From contig PWMM01000060.1 in NCBI GenBank assembly GCA_003558195.1, positions 1-16,945 on the forward strand: DNA of 16,945 nucleotides. Direction: 5' to 3'. Source of the stretch: Syntrophomonadaceae bacterium (GTDB lineage: Bacteria; Bacillota; Dethiobacteria; DTU022). The position numbers and the translations under genes are program-made. The notes under the pieces were generated by a model that searched no databases, was not told where the DNA came from, and was given only the letters and a program-made list of their open reading frames with translations. Shown here piece by piece: positions 6,643 through 15,074 of this stretch (positions within the stretch are counted from its first letter, which is position 1; each line of letters opens with the position of its first letter).

Positions 6643-7509
6643 CTATAAATGTTCTTTTATCATCTCTTTTATGTCCAGCGGGTTAAGTTCTGCTTCTAAC
6701 AGGGGCTGTTCTTGAGAGCCGAACAAAACTTCATTGAATACGGGCCGTGCTTCAGGCTCATCATAAAAAATGCCAGTTGGGATGCGCTCACCCCATTCCA
6801 TGGCGGCTTGAAAAGCCTCACATAAATTATCAGGTTTGTGGCCTTCTTCATTGATATCAAAGACTCTTTTCTTAAACCAACCATGAGTATTGACCTTGTT
6901 GAAACTGGGGCAGGGCTGCAGTATATCAATGAATGCAAAACCCGGCTTTTGAATAGCCCTTTCAATTATACTGCCCAGCTGTTCTTTGCTGCCGGAAAAA
7001 GATCGGGCTACAAAGCTGGCTTTTAATCCCAGCAACATAAGAACCGGGTTTAAACCGGCAACGGGATTGCCGCCCGGAGTAGTAGGAGTTTTTAATCCCT
7101 CATCGCTCGTTGGTGAAACCTGCCCCTTGGTTAATCCATAGACCATGTTGTTGTGCATCATGTAAGTTACATTGATATTTCGGCGGGCAGCATGTATTAA
7201 ATGGTTTCCGCCTTCTGCCAGGCCGTCACCATCTCCACCGATTGCCAATATTTTCAATTCATGGTTGGCCAGGCTTATACCGGTAGCTGCCGGCAGAACT
7301 CTACCGTGCAGGACATTAAAGGTATTAACTCGGAAATGTCCCGGCATTTTGCCTGCCTGCCCTATCCCTGACACAACCATTACCTCATTAGGAGGTAGCC
7401 CTAGATTGGCCAGGGATTTTTTAACAGTATCCAAAATGGCAAAATTGCCGCAGCCAGGACACCATGTGTTTTCGCGATCAAGATCAAAATCTTCAACTTT
7501 TACTCCCAT
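6643..7509 (-). CDS. korB: 2-oxoacid:ferredoxin oxidoreductase, beta (TPP) subunit
   Basis: This 288-aa thiamine-pyrophosphate-binding beta subunit belongs to a 2-oxoacid:acceptor (2-oxoglutarate-type) ferredoxin oxidoreductase. The complex decarboxylates a 2-oxoacid oxidatively to an acyl-CoA, reducing ferredoxin, or runs in reverse for CO2 fixation. Diagnostic elements are WCPGCG (16-21), GIGQAGKMP (48-56), the TPP/Mg motif GGDGDGLAEGG (91-101) ending near the NNMVYGLTKGQ loop (120-130), and a typical CPSFNKVNT. Length is normal for KorB, and no ferredoxin domain is fused. AAGGAGGAA (7517-7525) precedes the ATG. The start overlaps the end of korA by 10 bp, so the two are co-translated. No korC/korD ferredoxin subunit is present nearby. 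The 2-oxoacid preference cannot be read from sequence alone. Confidence 0.9.
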   Translation of the reverse strand: MGVKVEDFDLDRENTWCPGCGNFAILDTVKKSLANLGLPPNEVMVVSGIGQAGKMPGHFRVNTFNVLHGRVLPAATGISLANHELKILAIGGDGDGLAEGGNHLIHAARRNINVTYMMHNNMVYGLTKGQVSPTSDEGLKTPTTPGGNPVAGLNPVLMLLGLKASFVARSFSGSKEQLGSIIERAIQKPGFAFIDILQPCPSFNKVNTHGWFKKRVFDINEEGHKPDNLCEAFQAAMEWGERIPTGIFYDEPEARPVFNEVLFGSQEQPLLEAELNPLDIKEMIKEHL

Positions 7510-9242
7510 GGAAATGTTCCTCCTTTTGCCAGCTGCTCTAAGACATAGTTTGAATTCATAGGGCGACCATCATATTTTAGAACAGCACAGTCAGGCTGTA
7601 CTCCTGTTTCAACTCTGAGCAACCTGCCCAGCTGCCCGGTGGTATTCATTTCAACAGTGACCAGGCGGTTTGCTCGATTGATATATTCGAGGAGTTTTGC
7701 TTTTGGAAGAGGCCATAGCTGTTTTAAGCAGACAAGGGCCATATTTTTACCCTGTTGATTCGCCATGGTGACTGCTTCATGACAAGCTCCATAAGAAGAA
7801 CCCCAGGTGAGCAGCAAAGTGTCCGGACTATCAAAACCATAATGAACAGGTGGTATAATATCTTTTGCCAGGCTACTAAATTTTCGAATCCTTTTTTCTG
7901 CCATTTGCATGCGTACAGCGGGATCTTCAGTCGAGTAACCGTTTTCGGTATGTTCATTGCCTGTTGACACTATGCAATGTTTACTTTGTCCCGGAAATGC
8001 CCTGGGAGAAATACCGGATTCTGTTACCTGGTATCTTTTATATTCAGTCATTTTATTAAGCTCATCGGAGCTGAGAATTTCCCCACGTTCGATACTTACT
8101 GCAGTCAGATCGAAAGGCTTGGCGGTAAAGTAAGAATCTGCGAGATGTTGATCACTGAGGATAAATACTGGAATCTGATATTTTTCCGCCAGGTTAAAGG
8201 CATGAACTGCTGTCCAAAATGCATCTTCGACAATGTGGGGGGCGAGTATGGCCCGGGGAAATTCTCCATTTCCGGCATGAAGGGCAAAAAGTAGTTCTCC
8301 CTGTTCAGTCCGGGTTGCCATACCGGTTGCCGGTCCGGGGCGCTGACCAAGCAGAATGACAATTGGTGTTTCTGTCATGCCTGCCAGGGATAAGCCTTCA
8401 ACCATCAGTGAAAAACCGCTTCCAGATGTGGCAACCATTGAGCGTATTCCTGCATAGGAGGCTCCAATAGACATGATGATGGCAGAAATTTCGTCTTCTG
8501 CCTGTTCAAATGCCAGTGGCAGACGATTGGCCTGCCTGGCTATATATTGTATTGCTTCGCTTACAGGGGTCATCGGATAAGAGCTGATAAACCGGCAGCC
8601 ACCGGCCAGGGCGCCTAGAGCCAGTGCTTCATTACCTGTCAACAACATTTGCTCTTTATTTACCGGTTCTTCCAGGCTGCAGCCACACCTGCCGTAAAAA
8701 TTTTCTACAGCATAAATAGCCCCCGCCCGCGCAGCTTTAATATTGGACTCAGCCATTTCACTGCCTTTATCTTTGAATAATTTCCTGAGAGTATCTTCAA
8801 GTATTTCCGGGGCTCCGCCCATGATCTGCCATACCGCCCCGGCTGCAACTGTATTACCCATTACCTTTTTCCCGCCATGTTTCTCTCCAAGTTCTGCCAT
8901 CGGTAAAGCAAAGTATTGCTCATCAGAGTTTTCCGGTTCAATCTCATTTTGATCATACACGATTACACCATTATTACTCAGTTCATGTTTATGTATATCC
9001 AGGGAAGCTTGATCTAAGGCAACCAGCAGGTCAATTTTTTTACTGTAGGAATAGACCGGCTCAGAGGCAAGGCGGACCTGGTAGAAATTATGTCCTCCCC
9101 TTACCCTTGAATAATAATCCTGGTGGGCAAATAAATGCAGGCCGTGATCGGCAAAAGATCTCGAAAGTATAGAGCCTATTGTGTTTATTCCTTGCCCCGC
9201 TTCTCCGCCGACTTTTATGGTGAAATTAACTTTGTTTTTCAA
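7500..9242 (-). CDS. korA: 2-oxoacid:ferredoxin oxidoreductase, fused gamma-alpha subunit (TTG start)
   Basis: This 580-aa subunit carries the gamma domain at the N-terminus (GGEAGQGINTIG, 12-23; YYSRVRGGHNFYQVR, 43-57) and the alpha pyrimidine-binding domain from about residue 200. The alpha domain shows ISSYPMTPVSEA (219-230), the conserved glutamate-containing FEQAEDEISA (245-254) and GQRPGPATGMATRTEQGEL (299-317). Gamma-alpha fusion is normal for KorA. Start selection: TTG (9240-9242) has GGAGGA (9251-9256) 8 nt upstream, and no ATG fits as well. The gene overlaps korB, forming a two-gene operon of a cytoplasmic, oxygen-sensitive enzyme expected in an anaerobe. On the minus strand upstream, TGATATTAT (9341-9349) could be an extended -10, but no good -35 was seen. 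Confidence 0.9.
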   Translation of the reverse strand: MKNKVNFTIKVGGEAGQGINTIGSILSRSFADHGLHLFAHQDYYSRVRGGHNFYQVRLASEPVYSYSKKIDLLVALDQASLDIHKHELSNNGVIVYDQNEIEPENSDEQYFALPMAELGEKHGGKKVMGNTVAAGAVWQIMGGAPEILEDTLRKLFKDKGSEMAESNIKAARAGAIYAVENFYGRCGCSLEEPVNKEQMLLTGNEALALGALAGGCRFISSYPMTPVSEAIQYIARQANRLPLAFEQAEDEISAIIMSIGASYAGIRSMVATSGSGFSLMVEGLSLAGMTETPIVILLGQRPGPATGMATRTEQGELLFALHAGNGEFPRAILAPHIVEDAFWTAVHAFNLAEKYQIPVFILSDQHLADSYFTAKPFDLTAVSIERGEILSSDELNKMTEYKRYQVTESGISPRAFPGQSKHCIVSTGNEHTENGYSTEDPAVRMQMAEKRIRKFSSLAKDIIPPVHYGFDSPDTLLLTWGSSYGACHEAVTMANQQGKNMALVCLKQLWPLPKAKLLEYINRANRLVTVEMNTTGQLGRLLRVETGVQPDCAVLKYDGRPMNSNYVLEQLAKGGTFPWE

Positions 9243-9428
9243 GATGTTGTTCCTCCGGCATAAGTATTTGATTGATAAATATTCTAAGGGCTATCGATAT
9301 TGGTTGATTTTTAAGCTTCAAAGTGCCTTAACTCTAAATTATAATATCATAAAGATTGGAAATGGTGTAGCGATGCAGAGAATTGTTTTACAGAAACAGG
9401 TGTTATTGCGGTCAAAGATATTTATAGT

Positions 9429-9445
9429 TCAGGGCGTTTACCTGA
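9429..9445. repeat. Small inverted repeat TCAGG-N7-CCTGA
   Basis: TCAGG (9429-9433) and CCTGA (9441-9445) are separated by 7 nt, about 120 bp upstream of the sensor gene. This is a possible operator half-site pair; the assignment is weak because the arms are only 5 bp. Confidence 0.3.
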
Positions 9446-9499
9446 CCATAAGGAAAAAAACGTAAGTATTTCTTATCCAGCTCTTTTGAGTATGGAGGG

Positions 9500-9522
9500 T
9501 TATTCTATTACCTGTAGAATAA
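9500..9522. repeat. Perfect 8-bp inverted repeat upstream of the c-di-GMP sensor gene
   Basis: TTATTCTA (9500-9507) and TAGAATAA (9515-9522) form a perfect 8-bp inverted repeat with a 7-nt spacer, 44 bp before the ATG. TAGAAT within the right arm is also a 5-of-6 match to a -10 box, though no -35 is well placed. The symmetry suits a dimeric repressor operator or a short leader hairpin. Confidence 0.4.
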
Positions 9523-9566
9523 ATATATAAAAATGATTTTGTGTTTACTTCATTCGGAGGTAGTTA

Positions 9567-12500
9567 ATGGCTGTCAACAAGAATAAAAAATTCAATATTG
9601 ATCCAGAAAAACTTCTTGAAGCCTCTTTTGATGCAATTCAGGATGGCATATCAATTCTCGATACTGATCTAAATATATTAAGGGTTAATAAAGTTATGGA
9701 AAAATGGTATTCCTCAGCCATGCCAGTATATGGCAAAAAATGTTACCAGGCTTACCATGGTCTTGAAAAAGCCTGCCCTCATTGTCCTACTCTTCAAACT
9801 TTAAAAACTGGTAAGCCGGCATTTAAAGTTGTCCCATTAACCCAGGAAGGTTTGCAAACCGGGTGGTTGGAGCTTTTCACCTATCCGCTGAAGGACGAGC
9901 AGGGCATAATTGCTGGCGTTGTTGAATTTGTTCGCGACATAACCAAAAGTAAAAAAATGGAACAACTTATAGAGGATAGCAGTGAGTGGTATCGGACGAT
10001 TGCCGAAGACATTCCAGTTCTCGTTACAAGGCTATCGAAGGATATGCGTTTTACCTTTGCAAATGATGCTTATTGTAATTTTTACGGGGCAAGCAGCACT
10101 GATGTTATAGATAAAGAATTATTTGAGTTTATCCCCCCGGAAAATTGGACTTTAGTTAAAGAAGCGCTACTTTCATTAAATCCTAAAGAATCTATTCAAA
10201 GGCATGAGCATATTAATATCTCAGGGAGCGGAGAGGCTCGCTGGGTAAAGTGGACTAACAGGGCTTTGTTTGATGATGAAGGTAATGTAAAAGAGTATTT
10301 GTGTGTCGGGGAAGATACAACTGAACAGAAAAAAGCAGAAACAGAATTAAGGGCTAGTGAAAAGCGTAACCGGGCCCTGGTTGAAGCTCTTCCTGATATG
10401 CTTTTCCTCTATTCCAGGGATGGTGCTTACCTTGACGTACAGGTAAAGGATCATGCACAGCTGTCAAAAAAAGGTTATCAATTGCATGAGGAGAATAACT
10501 TAGTGGGCTCGAAAGTAAAAGATACAATGGAGCCTGCAATTGCAGAAGTAATTATATCAGGCATAGAAAAGACCTTGAATGGAGGAGGTCTTAATTATTT
10601 TGAGTACAGCTATGATATTGATAGTAAACCTCACTATTTTGAAGCCAGGATGGTTACTGTAGGCGATAATGAAGTATTATCAATGGTTAGAGATATAACT
10701 GAAGGTAAAGAAGCGGAAGCAAAGCTAAGCTATCAGTTAGAATTTGAAAAAATGGTTGCTCATATATCTGCTGTTTTTGTTGGGGCAACAGCTAGTAATA
10801 TAGATAAGGCTATTGACCATGCTCTTAAATTAAGCGGATATTTTTTTGGTGCAGATAGAAGTTATATTTGCCGTTTCAGTGAAGACGGATTATATATGGA
10901 TAACACCCATGAATGGTGTGCCAAAGGGATTCCTTCTATGAAAAAGAGAAACCAGGGCTTTTTGCTGGATAATACCCCCTGGTGGACTGCACAGTTAAAA
11001 AGGCAGGATTACGTTTATGTCCCGGATGTTGAGGCTTTACCACCTGAAGCAGAAAAGGATAAAAATGATTTTCGAATCGAAAAAACTAAATCATTTCTAA
11101 CTATTCCCCTGGTTAAAGAAGGTATAACGATCGGTATTTTTGGTTTTAAGATGGTTAAGAAAAGTAACTTAAGCGAACATCAAATAGCGCTGCTTAAAGT
11201 TGTAGCTGAAATTATTGCCGGGGCAATAATTAAGCATGAAACAGAAGTAGCGTTAAAAAAATCTGAAGAAAGATATCGTGATATCCTTGATACCATGGAA
11301 GAAGCTTACTATGAAACTGACATGAAGGGTAATATTGTATTTTTCAATTATTCCGGCTTAAAGTTGTTCGGTGGCTATACTAAAGACGAAGCCCAGGGCA
11401 TAAACTATAAAAGCGTTTATAAAGATCCAAAACAGGCATATAAAGCTTTTAACAAGGTGTTTGTGACCGGTAAGCCCGATAAAGGGCTGGTTTTAGAGAT
11501 GCTCAGAAAAGATGGCTCAACTTTTTATGGGGAAATATCTATAGCTCTGCTTAAAGATGGCGATGGCTATGTTAAAGGTTTTAAAGGTATTGGTAAAGAT
11601 GTTACAGAAAGAATAGAAAATGAAAAAAGACTACAATATTTAAGTATGCACGATCAGTTGACAGGAATTTATAACCGCACTTTTTTTAAAACAGAGCTGA
11701 CCAGGCTTGATAAAAGCAGAGAATATCCGGTAACAATTATTACCGCAGATCTTGATGGCTTAAAACTTATTAATGATACTATGGGTCATGATGCAGGGGA
11801 TAAATTGCTGCAAGCCTGCGCCTTTGTCCTGCAGAAGTCACTTCGCAATTCTGATATACTTGCCCGGGTTGGTGGAGATGAATTTTCTGCTTTATTGCCC
11901 GGAACTGATAAGAAGACCGGTGAAAAGGTAGTTCGCCGAATCAGAAAAAATGTTAACAGCTATAATCAGAAAAACAAGGAACTCCTCCTCGGATTATCTT
12001 TAGGGGTAGCAACTGCTGAGAAAACAGATTACTCGCTTAATGATCTTTTTAAACGTGCAGATGACATGATGTACAGGGATAAGCTTTACAGTAGTACCAG
12101 CAGCCGAAGCAAGATTGTACAGAGCCTGCTCGCTGCCCTGGCAGAAAGGGATTATATTACAGAGGGTCATGCCCGTCGTTTAGAAGAATTGTGCAGGGCA
12201 GTTGGGGAAAAAATAGAACTTTCATCTCACCAGCTATCAGACTTGGCTCTTTTTGCCCAGGTTCACGACCTTGGGAAGGTAGGTATACCCGATACTATTC
12301 TATTTAAACCCGGACCTTTGAATGAAGATGAATGGGAGGTTATGCGGGGACATCCAGAGAAAGGTTACCGAATTGCTTCTGCATCTCCCGATCTTGCCGG
12401 TGTCTCAGAGTTGATTTTAAAACATCATGAGCGCTGGGATGGGAAGGGCTACCCGCTCGGTTTAAAAGAAAGCGAAATCCCCGTGGAGTGCCGGATCCTG

Positions 12501-12668
12501 GCAATCGTGGATGCCTTTGACGCCATGACCAGCCAGCGCCCATATAACAAAACTAAAACGCGTGAGGAGGCAATAAAAGAGATAAATGCCTGTGCTGGCA
12601 GTCAATTCGACCCCACATTGGTTCCAACATTTATCGAAGTGCTAAATGAACATCCAGAATACATTTAA
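9567..12668 (+). CDS. Multi-sensor GGDEF/HD-GYP c-di-GMP turnover protein
   Basis: This 1033-aa protein has, in order: PAS (about 17-135), PAS (139-258), PAS (268-385), GAF (392-560), PAS (567-690), GGDEF (695-855) and HD-GYP (855-1030). The diguanylate cyclase motif GGDEF is intact (769-773), and the product-inhibition I-site RNSD (760-763) lies five residues before it. The phosphodiesterase site is also intact: H900-D901 in VHDLGK and HHERWDGKGYP (953-963). Both synthesis and hydrolysis of c-di-GMP are therefore possible. There is no signal peptide or transmembrane segment, so sensing is cytoplasmic. The first PAS carries C59, H64, C70 and C73 (CPHCP), a Cys pattern found in some anaerobe PAS domains that might bind metal or sense redox. 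GGAGG (9556-9560) precedes the ATG by 6 nt. A beta-lactamase-fold gene follows after 20 bp. Confidence 0.93.
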   Translation: MAVNKNKKFNIDPEKLLEASFDAIQDGISILDTDLNILRVNKVMEKWYSSAMPVYGKKCYQAYHGLEKACPHCPTLQTLKTGKPAFKVVPLTQEGLQTGWLELFTYPLKDEQGIIAGVVEFVRDITKSKKMEQLIEDSSEWYRTIAEDIPVLVTRLSKDMRFTFANDAYCNFYGASSTDVIDKELFEFIPPENWTLVKEALLSLNPKESIQRHEHINISGSGEARWVKWTNRALFDDEGNVKEYLCVGEDTTEQKKAETELRASEKRNRALVEALPDMLFLYSRDGAYLDVQVKDHAQLSKKGYQLHEENNLVGSKVKDTMEPAIAEVIISGIEKTLNGGGLNYFEYSYDIDSKPHYFEARMVTVGDNEVLSMVRDITEGKEAEAKLSYQLEFEKMVAHISAVFVGATASNIDKAIDHALKLSGYFFGADRSYICRFSEDGLYMDNTHEWCAKGIPSMKKRNQGFLLDNTPWWTAQLKRQDYVYVPDVEALPPEAEKDKNDFRIEKTKSFLTIPLVKEGITIGIFGFKMVKKSNLSEHQIALLKVVAEIIAGAIIKHETEVALKKSEERYRDILDTMEEAYYETDMKGNIVFFNYSGLKLFGGYTKDEAQGINYKSVYKDPKQAYKAFNKVFVTGKPDKGLVLEMLRKDGSTFYGEISIALLKDGDGYVKGFKGIGKDVTERIENEKRLQYLSMHDQLTGIYNRTFFKTELTRLDKSREYPVTIITADLDGLKLINDTMGHDAGDKLLQACAFVLQKSLRNSDILARVGGDEFSALLPGTDKKTGEKVVRRIRKNVNSYNQKNKELLLGLSLGVATAEKTDYSLNDLFKRADDMMYRDKLYSSTSSRSKIVQSLLAALAERDYITEGHARRLEELCRAVGEKIELSSHQLSDLALFAQVHDLGKVGIPDTILFKPGPLNEDEWEVMRGHPEKGYRIASASPDLAGVSELILKHHERWDGKGYPLGLKESEIPVECRILAIVDAFDAMTSQRPYNKTKTREEAIKEINACAGSQFDPTLVPTFIEVLNEHPEYI

Positions 12669-12688
12669 CTAGAAGCGGAGCTGATCTT

Positions 12689-13807
12689 ATGAAAGAAAAA
12701 CTTGATGGACTATTCCAGGGGCTACTTAATACAAAACAGGTTAAAAATGCAGCATTATCAGTTGAGAGTGGGGATGGCTCGTTTCGCTGGGCAAAAGCCG
12801 GCAGTAATTTAGAAAGCGAACCTATAAAACCTGGCAACGAAGTATCTTTTTGGATTGCAAGCGTAACTAAACTATTTATTGCGGCGGCAATTTTAAGGCT
12901 CCAGGAAAAAGGACATTTTACCATTAATGATCCGGTTAATCATTATTTGCCATCAAGCATGCTTGAAAGGTTGCACATTTCTAAAAGTGGCGAAGATCAC
13001 AGTAATAGCCTAACAATCTATCACCTCTTGAGCCATACTTCCGGGTTGCCTGACTACATTGAAATTAAACCAAAAGGTGGGAATAGTCTTTTTGATCTTG
13101 TTCTTGAAGAAGGTGATCGTTCCTGGACCATTGAAGAGATTTTAGAAATTGTTAAAAGTGAAGGTAAACCTTTATTTCCTCCCCAGCCTGTTGATCTGGA
13201 TAATAAAAAAGCTCGCTATTCAGATACAAATTACCAGCTTTTAATTGCCATTATTGAAGCTGTGACTGGTCGCTCCATTGATCTGGTATTTAAAGATATG
13301 TTTTATAAACCACTAAACTTAAGGAGCACATATCACCCTGGAACTAAACCCCTTGACCATGAGGCGACATCTATTCCTACCTGGTGTGGGGAAAAACAGC
13401 TTCACATTCCGCTGGCTATGGAGTCATTTGGTGATCTCAACAGCACCGCCGGAGACTTGCTTCGCTTTATGCGGGCGTTGATCAGCGGGGAAACATTTAA
13501 TCATCCTGCAACGGGGTTATTAATGAGAGAGAAGTGGAATCAATTTGGTTTTCTAATCAGCCCTGTTGCACCGGGCTGGCCGATAGAATATGGGCTTGGC
13601 ATGATGCGCTTTGAGATGCCTCGCCTTTTCACTCCGTTCCAACAAATACCAGCAGTAATTGGGCACACCGGAGCTAATGGTTCCTGGTTGTTTTACTGCC
13701 CGGATTACGATTTTTATATTGCAGGTACAGTTAGTCAGGTCCTGGCTGCAGCCGTTCCTTTCAGGTTAATTCCCAGGGTGCTTAAAGTGATAGGTAATGA
13801 TTTATGA
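12689..13807 (+). CDS. Serine beta-lactamase-fold hydrolase (class C / PBP-like)
   Basis: This 372-aa member of the beta-lactamase/esterase/DD-peptidase superfamily (class C-like) has the three active-site motifs. They are S58-V-T-K61, the Y177-S-D179 element (YSDTNYQLL, in place of the usual YSN), and H326-T-G328 in GHTGANGSW. A second family landmark is LLSHTSGLPDY (113-123). No signal peptide or lipobox is visible, so it is probably cytoplasmic. That argues against a periplasmic antibiotic-resistance or cell-wall role and favours an esterase or peptidase on an unknown substrate. It starts 20 bp after the GGDEF/HD-GYP gene with a GCGGAG-like site, so the two are probably co-transcribed. The operon ends at the hairpin at 13856-13897. 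Confidence 0.85.
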   Translation: MKEKLDGLFQGLLNTKQVKNAALSVESGDGSFRWAKAGSNLESEPIKPGNEVSFWIASVTKLFIAAAILRLQEKGHFTINDPVNHYLPSSMLERLHISKSGEDHSNSLTIYHLLSHTSGLPDYIEIKPKGGNSLFDLVLEEGDRSWTIEEILEIVKSEGKPLFPPQPVDLDNKKARYSDTNYQLLIAIIEAVTGRSIDLVFKDMFYKPLNLRSTYHPGTKPLDHEATSIPTWCGEKQLHIPLAMESFGDLNSTAGDLLRFMRALISGETFNHPATGLLMREKWNQFGFLISPVAPGWPIEYGLGMMRFEMPRLFTPFQQIPAVIGHTGANGSWLFYCPDYDFYIAGTVSQVLAAAVPFRLIPRVLKVIGNDL

Positions 13808-13855
13808 TCTAAAAAGAAATAGAGAAGGTTTGAATGTACATCTTTATTAAGTTTC

Positions 13856-13897
13856 CAAGGGGTTTAATAGCTCTAATTTAAGAGTTTAAACCCCTTG
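13856..13897. terminator. Long perfect stem between convergent genes (probable bidirectional terminator)
   Basis: CAAGGGGTTTAA (13856-13867) and TTAAACCCCTTG (13886-13897) are perfectly complementary over 12 bp, with an inner CTCT/AGAG pairing (13871-13874, 13881-13884). It lies 48 bp after the beta-lactamase-fold gene and 22 bp after the gerW stop, where a shared terminator is expected. Neither side has a real T-run, so Rho-independent termination is less certain than the symmetry suggests. Confidence 0.6.
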
Positions 13898-13919
13898 ATG
13901 TATTAAAACCTATAATGTT

Positions 13920-14297
13920 CTACTCTTCATGGCCGGGACTGCAACCTTGATCTGCTTTATAGCTTTCGACTTTGGTTAATATTTCCGGAACCATCTCGAC
14001 TATCTTTTCGAGTGAACCCCTGCTGGTCAGGGGAACGACACTTAATTCTTCATTTTTTATTACCAGTATTGCATTGGGGGCAATTTTGCAACCTGCACCG
14101 CCACCGCCACCACTTCCATCATTGCCTTTATTATCTTTTCCGGATCCTTCACCTCCGCCAACGCCAAAAGATACAGTTATAATGGGAACCATAGTAATGC
14201 TACCTACCTGGAATGGTTCTCCTACCACAGTTTCGGTACGGATAAACTTTTCCAGCTTGTCAAACAGGGTGCTGAAAACTTCACTGCCTCTGGTCAT
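13920..14297 (-). CDS. gerW: GerW/YtfJ family sporulation protein
   Basis: This 125-aa protein of the GerW (YtfJ) family in Bacillus subtilis terms is a spore protein required for normal germination. Seen here: an N-terminal amphipathic helix (STLFDKLEKFI), the strand VGEPFQVGSITMVPIITVSFGVGGG, a long glycine-rich linker (about 46-71, many GG), then GCKIAPNAILVI and a hydrophobic C-terminal part ending in a polar tail. This order and length are typical of the family. A longer frame begins at 14336, but AAGGAGG (14305-14311) points to the ATG at 14297. The gene follows a DUF2953 (ytfI-like) gene after 84 bp, the same order as ytfI-ytfJ in B. subtilis, and appears to be last in the sigma-factor gene run. 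Confidence 0.88.
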   Translation of the reverse strand: MTRGSEVFSTLFDKLEKFIRTETVVGEPFQVGSITMVPIITVSFGVGGGEGSGKDNKGNDGSGGGGGAGCKIAPNAILVIKNEELSVVPLTSRGSLEKIVEMVPEILTKVESYKADQGCSPGHEE

Positions 14298-14381
14298 GCT
14301 AATTTCCTCCTTTATTGTTTCTAATTTTAAATACATTATTTTTTGGTATAAGTTGCATGCTTTTTGTCATGTACAAATATT

Positions 14382-15062
14382 TTAATAACTGTCTGAGCTG
14401 ACAGGTTCTTTTTTTTCAGAGCTTGAAAATAATTGTCTAGTTTTGAGCCTAAGCAAAAACCAGCCTATCTTAATCAGGATCAGACCTACCATGATGCGGC
14501 CGGTAAGTTGGGCTTCAAATTCAAAGTGTTCGCCTTCCCAGATCGGCTCCAGTTTAATGAACGCTTTTTTACAGCAGTAGTCGAGAATATGAGTAGATGC
14601 TGCTAACCAGCCGGTAAGATGAGGCTCTTCAAAACCAATTTTACCCTCCAGGTATAGTTGATCAGGCATAAGTATCCCTAAGAGTTCCTTGATTAGTGCA
14701 ATGCCCCTGATGCGCAATTCCTTATCTAGTATTATTAGTATCGAGGAAACGCCTTTCTTTTTACCATCTTTTTTTGGTTTTTCTGTTTTTTCTTTGACTT
14801 TTAATTTTTGCGGATCTAACTTAACTGGTATCCCTAAAAGAATAAACCTTATTTGCATTAACTTGCTGTCTTCTATGTCCCAGGTCCCGACAAGAATAAA
14901 TGCAGGCGAACATCTTAAGCTGAACCTGATCCAGGGCCTATTCTTGTAGCCGCCGGCAACATAGTAGCGAAAAGGAATTATCAGAATTAAGGTTAGCAGG
15001 GTTAATAGCAGTAATAATAGGCTGCCAATTATATAAAAAAATATGATCAAAACATTCACCAT
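14382..15062 (-). CDS. ytfI: DUF2953 (YtfI-like) membrane-anchored protein
   Basis: This 226-aa protein begins with one strong transmembrane helix (about 5-31, rich in I/L) followed by IPFRYYVAGGYKNRPWIRFSL, the start of a DUF2953 domain. A lysine-rich linker (about 86-104) separates this from a second conserved region with ILMPDQLYLEGKIGFEEPHLTG and a hydrophobic segment GLILIKIGWFLL. DUF2953 proteins are found in spore-forming Firmicutes, usually directly upstream of gerW, as here. Function is unknown, probably at the (fore)spore membrane. AAAGGAGC sits before the ATG, and the start is 12 bp after the anti-sigma gene stop. Confidence 0.8.
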   Translation of the reverse strand: MVNVLIIFFYIIGSLLLLLLTLLTLILIIPFRYYVAGGYKNRPWIRFSLRCSPAFILVGTWDIEDSKLMQIRFILLGIPVKLDPQKLKVKEKTEKPKKDGKKKGVSSILIILDKELRIRGIALIKELLGILMPDQLYLEGKIGFEEPHLTGWLAASTHILDYCCKKAFIKLEPIWEGEHFEFEAQLTGRIMVGLILIKIGWFLLRLKTRQLFSSSEKKEPVSSDSY

Positions 15063-15074
15063 TCATAAGCTCCT

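Larger units (their letters stand above)
9257..9550. other. Divergent intergenic region between korA and the c-di-GMP sensor gene
   Basis: About 290 bp of AT-rich DNA without a convincing gene. It holds overlapping -10-like boxes at 9338-9346 on the minus strand (toward korA), a plus-strand TATAAT at 9340-9345 with a TTCAAA 17 bp upstream (9317-9322), and two inverted repeats nearer the sensor gene that are listed separately. A 30-codon ATG frame at 9373-9465 lacks a ribosome binding site and is not called. Confidence 0.5.

Noticed and set aside
7172..7561. 129-codon plus-strand frame opposite korB
   Set aside because: It is antisense to korB, whose TPP motifs are intact; no ribosome binding site or family pattern.
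7977..8294. 105-codon plus-strand frame
   Set aside because: It lies entirely antisense inside korA and has no features of its own.
9181..9465. 94-codon plus-strand frame at the korA start, or its inner 30-codon part from 9373
   Set aside because: The first half is antisense to the start of korA, and neither ATG has a ribosome binding site.
13972..14385. 137-codon plus-strand frame with a poly-proline stretch
   Set aside because: It is the antisense of the glycine codons of gerW; the proline run is a mirror of the glycine-rich linker.
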